A DNA stretch of 64,000 nt from NCBI GenBank assembly GCA_963695975.1, contig CAVOIB010000010.1:62001-126000 (forward strand), written 5' to 3'. Below, in pieces: positions 58,165-64,000 of this stretch. The notes beneath the pieces are model-generated. The model was not told where the DNA came from. It saw nothing but the letters and a program-made list of their open reading frames with translations, and did no database searches. Numbering within the stretch: position 1 is the stretch's first letter; the number at the start of each line of letters is the position of its first letter. This stretch comes from JBBQVZ01 sp963695975. Lineage in GTDB: Bacteria > Actinomycetota > UBA4738 > HRBIN12. The translations under genes were made by a program, and so were the position numbers.

Positions 58165-58187
58165 ATTGTAGGACCCTCCGCCGACTC
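58165..58187 (-). promoter_or_regulatory. uvrB promoter, TANNNT box with PafBC-like upstream element
   Basis: TACAAT, CGGTCC, GTG. Exactly 8 bases upstream of TACAAT lies GAGTCGGCG, matching TTGTCRGTG at 6 of 9 positions including GTCRG. Confidence 0.5.
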
Positions 58188-58198
58188 GAAGGAGCCCG

Positions 58199-58945
58199 TC
58201 ACATCCGGCCGGCCGCGATGATGCGCTGCAGGAACTGCTTCGTCCGTTCTTCCTGAGGGTCGGAGAAGATCCGCGCGGGCGGACCCTGTTCCAGGATCAC
58301 GCCCTCGTCCAGGAAGCACACGCGGCTCGCGATGTCCTTCGCGAACCCCATCTCGTGGGTGGCGATCAGCATGGTCATCCCCCCGGCGGCGAGCTCGCGG
58401 ATCACGTCCAGCACCTCCGCGACGAGCTCCGGGTCGAGCGCGCTCGTGACCTCGTCGAGCAGCATGATGTCCGGTTGCATCGCTAGGGCGCGCGTGATCG
58501 CGACCCGCTGCTGCTGGCCACCCGACAGACGCTCCGGATACTCGCCTGCCTTTTCCTCGAGGCCGAACCGTTCGAGCAGGCGCTCGGCCCGTTCCGATGC
58601 CTCCGTCGCGGAGAGGCCCAGCACCTTCATCGGCGCGATCGTGATGTTGCGGAGCACGGTCATATGAGGGAAGAGGTTGAACGACTGGAAGACGATCCCG
58701 ATCTGCCGGCGGATGGCGTTCGCGTCGACATCGTTCGCCGTGATCTCGTTCCCGTGAACGGTGATGGAGCCCGCGTCGATCGGCTCAAGGAGGTTGATGC
58801 AGCGGAGCAGCGTGGACTTCCCCGATCCCGAGGCGCCGATCAGGCAGATCACCTCGTGGTCCTCGACCGTCAGGTCCAGCCCGCGAAGCACCTCCAGGGC
58901 GTCGAAGGACTTCCGGAGCCCAGAGACACGGATGGCCTCGCTCAC
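58199..58945 (-). CDS. Polar amino acid ABC transporter ATPase (GlnQ type)
   Basis: A 248-residue ATPase: Walker A GASGSGKSTLLR, Q-loop IVFQSFNLFPHMT, signature LSGGQQQRVAITRA, Walker B IMLLDEVTSALDP, His in IATHEMGFAKD. True start is GTG 58945, overlapping the permease stop (GTGA). Last gene of a three-gene importer operon. Confidence 0.94.
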   Translation of the reverse strand: MSEAIRVSGLRKSFDALEVLRGLDLTVEDHEVICLIGASGSGKSTLLRCINLLEPIDAGSITVHGNEITANDVDANAIRRQIGIVFQSFNLFPHMTVLRNITIAPMKVLGLSATEASERAERLLERFGLEEKAGEYPERLSGGQQQRVAITRALAMQPDIMLLDEVTSALDPELVAEVLDVIRELAAGGMTMLIATHEMGFAKDIASRVCFLDEGVILEQGPPARIFSDPQEERTKQFLQRIIAAGRM

Positions 58946-59841
58946 ACCGCCGCCCCCGCCTGACGCCGCTTCCGCTGCCGTGCGACGAGCCAATCGGTGA
59001 AGCGCGTGAGCGGCAACGTGATCGCGAGGAAGCAGATAGCCGCCCCTACGACCGGGGTGAAGTTGAACGTGGCCGCCTGGTCGATCTGCGATTGGAGGAA
59101 CGCCTCAGGCGGTGTGCCGGCGACGACCGCTACGAGCGCCGTGTCCTTCTGCAAGGCGATGAAGTCGTTCAAGAGCGGCGGGATCACCCGCCGGACCGCC
59201 TGGGGCACGATCACGAACCGAAGGGTCTGCCAGCGGCTGAGCCCGAGCGATCGGGCGGCGGCCGTCTGGCTCGCGTGCACGGACTCGATCCCTGCTCTGT
59301 ACACCTCCGCCACGTACGCCGAGTAGCTGAGGACGAGCCCGACCAGCGCCCAGGGGATCGCCGACGTGGGAAGTCCGGGGATCTGCAGCGCCGGCACGCC
59401 GAAGCCGAGCAAGTAGATGACGAGGATCGTGGGGATCCCGCGGAACACGTCCACGTAGACGGTCGCGAGCGCCCGCAGGGGGAAGAACACGGGTCCCGGG
59501 AGCGACCGCATGACGGCGAGCAGGAGAGCGAGCGCCAGGATCAGCGGCTCACATATCAAGAAGTATTTGATGTTTCGAAGGAACGCCCGGAGGATCCCCG
59601 GGAACGAATCCCCGAGGATCTCCGGGTTGAAAAACGCCTGCTTGAACTCGAGCCAATGCGCGGAGTGCAGCGCGACGTATACGACGATCCCGATGACGAC
59701 GATCGTGCTGACCGTCGCGATCAGGACCCCGCGGGCGCCTTCTGCCCGTAGCGGTCCCAGGATCTTCGACGAACGATCTCCGTCATCGAGCCGGGGGTCG
59801 CCCGGCCCATAGTCGGCGACGCCCGGCCCGCCGGTCGACAT
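58942..59841 (-). CDS. Polar amino acid ABC transporter permease (HisM/GlnP type)
   Basis: A 299-residue permease. A cytoplasmic N-terminus of about 40 residues precedes a first span (IATVSTIVVIGIVVYVALHS), then the usual core with VYVDVFRGIPTILVIYLL and the EAA-type loop ARSLGLSRWQTLRFVIVPQA. Only one permease gene is present, so it should act as a homodimer. Confidence 0.93.
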   Translation of the reverse strand: MSTGGPGVADYGPGDPRLDDGDRSSKILGPLRAEGARGVLIATVSTIVVIGIVVYVALHSAHWLEFKQAFFNPEILGDSFPGILRAFLRNIKYFLICEPLILALALLLAVMRSLPGPVFFPLRALATVYVDVFRGIPTILVIYLLGFGVPALQIPGLPTSAIPWALVGLVLSYSAYVAEVYRAGIESVHASQTAAARSLGLSRWQTLRFVIVPQAVRRVIPPLLNDFIALQKDTALVAVVAGTPPEAFLQSQIDQAATFNFTPVVGAAICFLAITLPLTRFTDWLVARQRKRRQAGAAV

Positions 59842-59852
59842 GCTCCGTCCAG

Positions 59853-60797
59853 CTAGGTCGTGAACTCAGGAACCGTGCCGACGTTCGTCTTGTCGGACAG
59901 CCAATCCTTCTGGATCGCGGCCAGCGTCCCGTCAGCCTTGAGCTCCTCCAGCGCCATGTTCACGCAGTCGGTGAGCGAGCTGCCCTTAGGCAGGACCATG
60001 CCGAAGTACTCGGGGGTGGAGCCTTCGGGGATCGGGAACTGCCCGACGACGACCGAGTCCTTCACCTGCTGGACGTACGGGTCCGCCATATACACGGCGG
60101 TCGGGTAGTCCACCACCAACCCGTCGACCTGACCTGCGTTGATCGCCGCCACCGCGTCGGAGAGCTTCTGATAGACGGCGGCCTGCGTGGTGGGCTGGAT
60201 CACGTTCTGGATGTAGTCATAGCTCGTCGTCCCGAGCTGCGTCGCGAGGACGTAGTCCTTGAGCTCGGCGACCGACGTGGCCTTCGTGATCGGTGTGTCT
60301 TTCACCGCCACGAGCGCCTGATTCACGTCGTAGTAGCTCTCGGAGAAATCCACGGCCTGCGCTCGCGCCGGCTTGTACGAGATCTGGTTGATGTCGACAT
60401 CGAAGGCCTTCGGACCTGGCGCGTAGGACTGCGTGAACGGCACGACGGTCCACGTCACCTGCTCGGGGCTGAACCCGAGGTTGCCGGCGACCGCGTACGC
60501 AACCGCACTCTCGAACCCCTTGCCGTTCGTCGGATCGTTGAACTTCCAATCGGAGCCCTTGGGCGAGCCGCCTTGGAAGTACGGGGGGTAGGCGGGGTTG
60601 TCCGTACCGACGGTGAGGGTTCCGTCCGTGACGAGCGTCGCGTTCTGAGCGCACTCAGCGGCGGTCATCGCGGTCGACGCCGACGCCGACGTGGACGCCG
60701 ATCCCGATCCCGAAGACGAAGACGCCGCGGTGTTGTCGTTCGCGCACGCGACCCCGACGACGGCGAGCGCAACGAGCCCGACGAAGACCTTCCGCAT
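59853..60797 (-). CDS. Amino-acid-binding lipoprotein (family 3)
   Basis: A 314-residue extracytoplasmic binding protein: lipoprotein signal MRKVFVGLVALAVVGVAC (Cys18), Ser/Ala linker, and SBP family 3 motifs (TLTVGTDNPAYPPYF, AVDFSESYYDVNQALVAVKD). The ATG at 60797 follows GAGGGGG by 8 bases; the longer open frame has no signal peptide. It delivers a polar amino acid or similar ligand to the permease downstream. Confidence 0.93.
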   Translation of the reverse strand: MRKVFVGLVALAVVGVACANDNTAASSSSGSGSASTSASASTAMTAAECAQNATLVTDGTLTVGTDNPAYPPYFQGGSPKGSDWKFNDPTNGKGFESAVAYAVAGNLGFSPEQVTWTVVPFTQSYAPGPKAFDVDINQISYKPARAQAVDFSESYYDVNQALVAVKDTPITKATSVAELKDYVLATQLGTTSYDYIQNVIQPTTQAAVYQKLSDAVAAINAGQVDGLVVDYPTAVYMADPYVQQVKDSVVVGQFPIPEGSTPEYFGMVLPKGSSLTDCVNMALEELKADGTLAAIQKDWLSDKTNVGTVPEFTT

Positions 60798-60875
60798 CAC
60801 GAAACCCCCTCGTTCACCTGCAGAGATGGCGGACCCGAGACACCCCAGCCCGAAGCCGGAGCCTAGCACAGGCCT

Positions 60876-61682
60876 CTACTTCCGCGGCTCCCAGCTGAAG
60901 TAGCGGGCCGCCAGGATCAGGCCCACCACTCCCCACGCGGCGATGATCAGGATGTCGCTCCAGTCGAACGCGAACGGGTGGATGTCTCCGAGCGGGCTGT
61001 GCGCGACGACGTTCCCCAGGTAGCCCGCGCGCATCGCGTCGGCGAAATGCTTCACGGGGAAGACCGCGCCGAGGGTCTTGATCCACTGAGGCGCATTGTC
61101 GCCGATCGGGATGAAGATCCCCGAGACGAACAGCAACGGCAGGATGATCGCGTTCACGATGGGCGGCGCCGCATCGGCGTTGGGCACGGCGGCCGTCACC
61201 GCGAGCGCGAGCGCGGCGAACGAGAGCGATCCCACGAGGAACGTCACGATGAGCTCGAACAGCGGGAGCCCCGTCGGGAACGTTCCTTTGTAGAAGAGCC
61301 TCCCGAACGCGAGCGTGATCACCACCAGGATCGCCCCGACGAACATGGCATGGATCACACGACCGGTGAGGTACGACCAGCCCGGCAGCGGCGTGCCGCG
61401 GGTACGCTTCAAGATCCCGCCGTCCCGATTGAAGCAGACGCTCATGGCGATGTTCGTGAAGCACGCCGAGATGACGCCGAAGGTTGCCATTGCTCCGACG
61501 TAATAGGTGGACTGCGCGAGCTGCACGCCTTGGATCGGCAGATCCCCTCCCCCCAGCAAGGCCGTGAAGATCACCAGGAACATCAGCGGGAACGCGAACG
61601 TGAAGAACGCCGAGGCCGGGTTACGCCAGAACGCCTTGTTCGTGAAGCGAACCTGCCGAAGCGTGAGCCCGGCGGTGCTCAT
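60876..61682 (-). CDS. ABC-2 type transporter permease
   Basis: A 268-residue membrane protein with six spans (NPASAFFTFAFPLMFLVIFT first) and the ABC-2 loop between spans 4 and 5. Export of drugs or lipids is usual for such pairs; nothing here tells the cargo. Start ATG 61682 overlaps the ATPase stop (ATGA); the longer frame is a shadow. Confidence 0.92.
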   Translation of the reverse strand: MSTAGLTLRQVRFTNKAFWRNPASAFFTFAFPLMFLVIFTALLGGGDLPIQGVQLAQSTYYVGAMATFGVISACFTNIAMSVCFNRDGGILKRTRGTPLPGWSYLTGRVIHAMFVGAILVVITLAFGRLFYKGTFPTGLPLFELIVTFLVGSLSFAALALAVTAAVPNADAAPPIVNAIILPLLFVSGIFIPIGDNAPQWIKTLGAVFPVKHFADAMRAGYLGNVVAHSPLGDIHPFAFDWSDILIIAAWGVVGLILAARYFSWEPRK

Positions 61683-62587
61683 TCCGAGCCCTCCTCTCCC
61701 CCGGTGATGTCCAGATACACGTCCTCGAGGCTCGGCCTGCTCACCTCGAGCACCTCGAGCTGGATCCCCTCGGCGAGCGCCCACCCGGTCAGCTCGTGCA
61801 CCGGTGCCGTGGGGTCCTCAGCCCGGATCTCGAACGAACCGTCGTCGAGCCGGGCTTGGCCAAGATCGGGTGGGGTTGCGCCGTCACTCGCCACGCGGAA
61901 CCGGATGCGCGCGCGCATCGTGTCCCGGCCCGCCAGGGTGTCCGGCGGCCCCTCGGCAACGATCTCGCCATGCGAGATCACCGCGACGCGGTTCGCGAGG
62001 TACTGGGCCTCGTCCATGAAGTGCGTCGTGAGGAACACCGTCTTCCCGAGCCCGACGAGGTTCTTCACGATCTCCCACGCGTTCCGCCGGGCGTTCGGGT
62101 CGAACCCGGTGGTCGGCTCGTCCAGGAAGAGCAGCTCCGGGTCTCCCGCGAGCGCGATCGCGACGTCCAGGCGCCGTTGCTGCCCCCCGGAGAGCTTGTT
62201 CACCCGAGTCGTGCGCTTCTCGGCGAGGCCGACCAGGTCGATCACCTCGTCGACGCTCCGCGGATGCGGGAAGTACCCGCTATAGAGCTCGACCGTCTCA
62301 CGCACCGTGAGGAAGGGGTCGATGCCGGTCGACTGCAACACGATGCCGATCCGTTGCTTGAGCGCCACCTCTCGTTTCGCCGGATCATGCCCGAGGACGC
62401 CCACCTCCCCGGCCGTCTTCGGCCGGAACCCCTCGAGGATCTCTGCGGTCGTGGTCTTGCCCGCGCCGTTCGGGCCGAGGAGGGCGAAGACCTCTCCGCG
62501 ATCGACGTGGAGGTCGATCCCCTTCACCGCCTCGACGTCTCCGTAGGTCTTCCGGAGCCCGCGGATCTCGATCACGCGCTCGGCCAT
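61679..62587 (-). CDS. ABC-2 type transporter ATPase
   Basis: A 302-residue ATPase: Walker A GPNGAGKTTTAEIL, signature LSGGQQRRLDVAIA, Walker B LLFLDEPTTGFDP, His in LTTHFMDEA, plus the C-terminal domain common in DrrA-like exporters. ATG 62587 gives the usual start (VIEIRGLRKTYGDVEAVKGI). It works with the overlapping permease. Confidence 0.93.
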   Translation of the reverse strand: MAERVIEIRGLRKTYGDVEAVKGIDLHVDRGEVFALLGPNGAGKTTTAEILEGFRPKTAGEVGVLGHDPAKREVALKQRIGIVLQSTGIDPFLTVRETVELYSGYFPHPRSVDEVIDLVGLAEKRTTRVNKLSGGQQRRLDVAIALAGDPELLFLDEPTTGFDPNARRNAWEIVKNLVGLGKTVFLTTHFMDEAQYLANRVAVISHGEIVAEGPPDTLAGRDTMRARIRFRVASDGATPPDLGQARLDDGSFEIRAEDPTAPVHELTGWALAEGIQLEVLEVSRPSLEDVYLDITGGEEGSE

Positions 62588-62597
62588 CGTGAGAAGC

Positions 62598-63578
62598 CTA
62601 GCCCGCCGGGAACCCCAGCCGCTTGTCGACCACGTTGCGCAACGGGTCATCGCGCACCCATCGCCGGACGTTGTCGTAGAACACCTGGGCGAAGTCCGCC
62701 TCCCACCCGGCGACGTCGCCGGACATGTGAGGGCAGACGATCACGTTCGCCATGTCCCAGAACGGACTGTCGACTGGCAGCGGCTCCTCCTCGAACACGT
62801 CGAGTGCCGCCCCGGCGATCCGCCCTTCCGCCAGCGCCGCGACGAGCGCCGGCTCGTCCACCGTCGCCCCGCGTCCCACGTTCACGAACCGCCCGGTGTC
62901 CTTCATCGCTGCGAACGCCTCACCGTCGAAGAGGTGACGGGTCTCCGGGGTCAGCGGCATCGCGTTCACGACGACGTCCGCCTCGCCCAACGCGGCATGA
63001 AGATCTTCTCCACCGCGGATCCGTTCGAAGTCGTCGTCGGCCTGCCGCTCACTGCGGCCGACCGCCTCCACGCGCATGCCCAGACCGTCTCGCGCCGCCC
63101 GGCCGACCGCGCGACCGATCGGCCCCGGACCGACGACCAACAGGCGCGTGCCGGCGATGCGCTCGGTGTCTCGAGGTTCCCACCGATGTTTTCGCTGACC
63201 GTCGAACATCCGTCGGAAGTCCTTCGCCATGGCCACGATGAACCCGATCACCGACTCGGCGATCGGCACCTCCGCGGCGCCGCGGGCGTTCGTGAGCGGG
63301 ACATCGCTCTCCACCAGCGCCGGGAAGAGCATCCTGTTGATCCCAACGTTCACCGCTTGCACCCACCGGAGCTCGCGCGCCAGCGGCCATGCCGCCTCAA
63401 GGTCGGCGGGCTCGCCCCACCACGTGTAGACGATCTCCGCCTCCCCGATCTGCGCTTCGAGCGACGCACGGTCGGGCGCGAAGCGCAGATCCACCAGGCC
63501 GGCGATCGCGTCGATCCCCGGCGGCGGCTCATCCAACGTCGTCCCCATCACCAGGACGACGGGCCGTTCCTGGCTCAC
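62598..63578 (-). CDS. D-2-hydroxyacid dehydrogenase family protein
   Basis: A 326-residue NAD(P)-dependent oxidoreductase: VVGPGPIGRAVGRAA (dinucleotide site), FVNVGRGATVDEPAL with catalytic Arg, ALDVFEEEPLP with Glu, and CPHMSGD with the catalytic His. It resembles glyoxylate/hydroxypyruvate or phenylpyruvate reductases; specificity is open. GTG 63578 overlaps the DUF2203 stop (GTGA). Confidence 0.9.
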   Translation of the reverse strand: MSQERPVVLVMGTTLDEPPPGIDAIAGLVDLRFAPDRASLEAQIGEAEIVYTWWGEPADLEAAWPLARELRWVQAVNVGINRMLFPALVESDVPLTNARGAAEVPIAESVIGFIVAMAKDFRRMFDGQRKHRWEPRDTERIAGTRLLVVGPGPIGRAVGRAARDGLGMRVEAVGRSERQADDDFERIRGGEDLHAALGEADVVVNAMPLTPETRHLFDGEAFAAMKDTGRFVNVGRGATVDEPALVAALAEGRIAGAALDVFEEEPLPVDSPFWDMANVIVCPHMSGDVAGWEADFAQVFYDNVRRWVRDDPLRNVVDKRLGFPAG

Positions 63579-63949
63579 AGGGGCTTCCGGGCCGAGTACC
63601 CGGACTGGGTCTCGTGGTACCAGCGAACGACGTCCTCGCCGAGGCGCCAGCACAGGAACACCGGACGTCCGTCGACCTCGCCGGGGAAGTCCACGAGCCC
63701 GGTCTCTGGGTCTCGCAGCAGGATGCCGCGCTCGGCCAGGAAGACGATCTCGGCCTTCAGCAACTCCTGCGCGTGGAACCAGTCGCTCCCCGCCACGCCT
63801 CCGCCGTCCGCGGCCACGGCGTCGGTGATGCGCTCGCTCGCGCCGATCAGTGCGTGCCGCGCGTCGCGAAGCCGGGGCAGCCGGTCGCGGAGCTCGTCCA
63901 GCTCGGCGTTGGCTTCCTCGATGGTGAACCGTCGGTCGGCCTCAGGCAC
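63575..63949 (-). CDS. DUF2203 family protein
   Basis: A 124-residue protein opening FTIEEANAELDELRDRLPRL and ending in the family motif GRPVFLCWRLGEDVVRWYHE. Function unknown. GTG start with GGAGG 6 bases upstream, overlapping the previous gene by 8 bases and the dehydrogenase by 4. Confidence 0.88.
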   Translation of the reverse strand: MPEADRRFTIEEANAELDELRDRLPRLRDARHALIGASERITDAVAADGGGVAGSDWFHAQELLKAEIVFLAERGILLRDPETGLVDFPGEVDGRPVFLCWRLGEDVVRWYHETQSGYSARKPL

Positions 63950-64000
63950 CGATCGCCTCCGGAAGGTCGCGGAGATCGGTCACGCGGACGCCGACGTGTT
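63942..64000 (-). CDS. C-terminal end of an unidentified gene
   Basis: The right edge holds the last codons (HVGVRVTDLRDLPEAIGA, then TGA) of a gene that begins outside. The frame overlaps the DUF2203 start, as is common in this operon. Too short to identify. Confidence 0.5.
   Translation of the reverse strand, partial: HVGVRVTDLRDLPEAIGA

Noticed and set aside
1..64000. CRISPR arrays, rRNA genes, transposases, phage genes
   Set aside because: No regularly spaced repeats, rRNA-like segments or mobile-element proteins were seen.

Overview
The window is 64 kb of high-GC bacterial DNA, almost certainly from an actinomycetote. It carries a complete Pup-proteasome locus (pup, prcB, prcA, arc, dop, pafA), the paired WYL regulators pafB/pafC, a uvrC-rapZ-gap-pgk-tpiA block, and several TANNNT promoters placed 6-7 bases before the start codon, as in leaderless actinobacterial transcripts. 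A Thermus-type TtuA/TtuB tRNA thiolation pair and an archaeal-type phosphoglycerate mutase are unlike textbook Mycobacterium or Streptomyces and point to a deep-branching or uncultured lineage. This placement is inferred from gene content only. About nine tenths of the genes lie on the minus strand.

Region 1 (1-13.2 kb), protein quality control: partial pafC, pafB, an opposite-strand DUF3866 gene, pafA, prcA, prcB, pup, dop, arc, then trmI, ttuA, ttuB, a site-2 protease and an HtrA-like lipoprotein protease. Pup marks proteins, PafA ligates it, Dop removes it, ARC unfolds, PrcAB degrades. TrmI, TtuA and TtuB would modify the tRNA T-loop. Region 2 (13.3-19.7 kb): two tandem DmdA/GcvT-like folate-dependent enzymes with a striking palindrome between them, a YtcJ-like amidohydrolase, an ABC-F protein with a previously hidden leader ORF, and a 7Fe ferredoxin. 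Region 3 (19.8-22.8 kb): a decayed patch with a cupin gene broken by an in-frame TAG, a VOC fragment, small ORFs, YCII and DUF1801 genes, and tRNA-Leu(GAG).

Region 4 (22.8-33.6 kb), glucoside use: GH94 phosphorylase, a frameshifted membrane gene, two sugar permeases, a binding lipoprotein, a LacI regulator with a probable CTG start and two operators 116 bp apart, an MsmK-type ATPase and a GH13 alpha-glucosidase. Region 5 (33.6-39.8 kb): secG and a full oligopeptide ABC operon. Region 6 (39.9-47.1 kb): apgM, tpiA, pgk, gap, rapZ, uvrC; yvcK and whiA, usually between rapZ and gap, are absent here.

Region 7 (47.1-58.2 kb): a frameshifted beta-propeller/cupredoxin lipoprotein, uvrA, a UspA protein, a small conserved gene with a class V aminotransferase-like gene, a cytosolic sulfite-oxidase-like enzyme, an amidohydrolase and uvrB. 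Region 8 (58.2-64 kb): a polar amino acid ABC transporter, an ABC-2 exporter, a 2-hydroxyacid dehydrogenase, DUF2203 and the end of one more gene.

The strongest cross-locus signal is that uvrA, uvrB and uvrC each have a TANNNT -10 box just before a GTG start, with a partial match to the mycobacterial PafBC-dependent motif exactly 8 bases upstream, while pafB and pafC lie in the same window. The leader ORF before the ABC-F gene is the most likely undescribed regulatory element.
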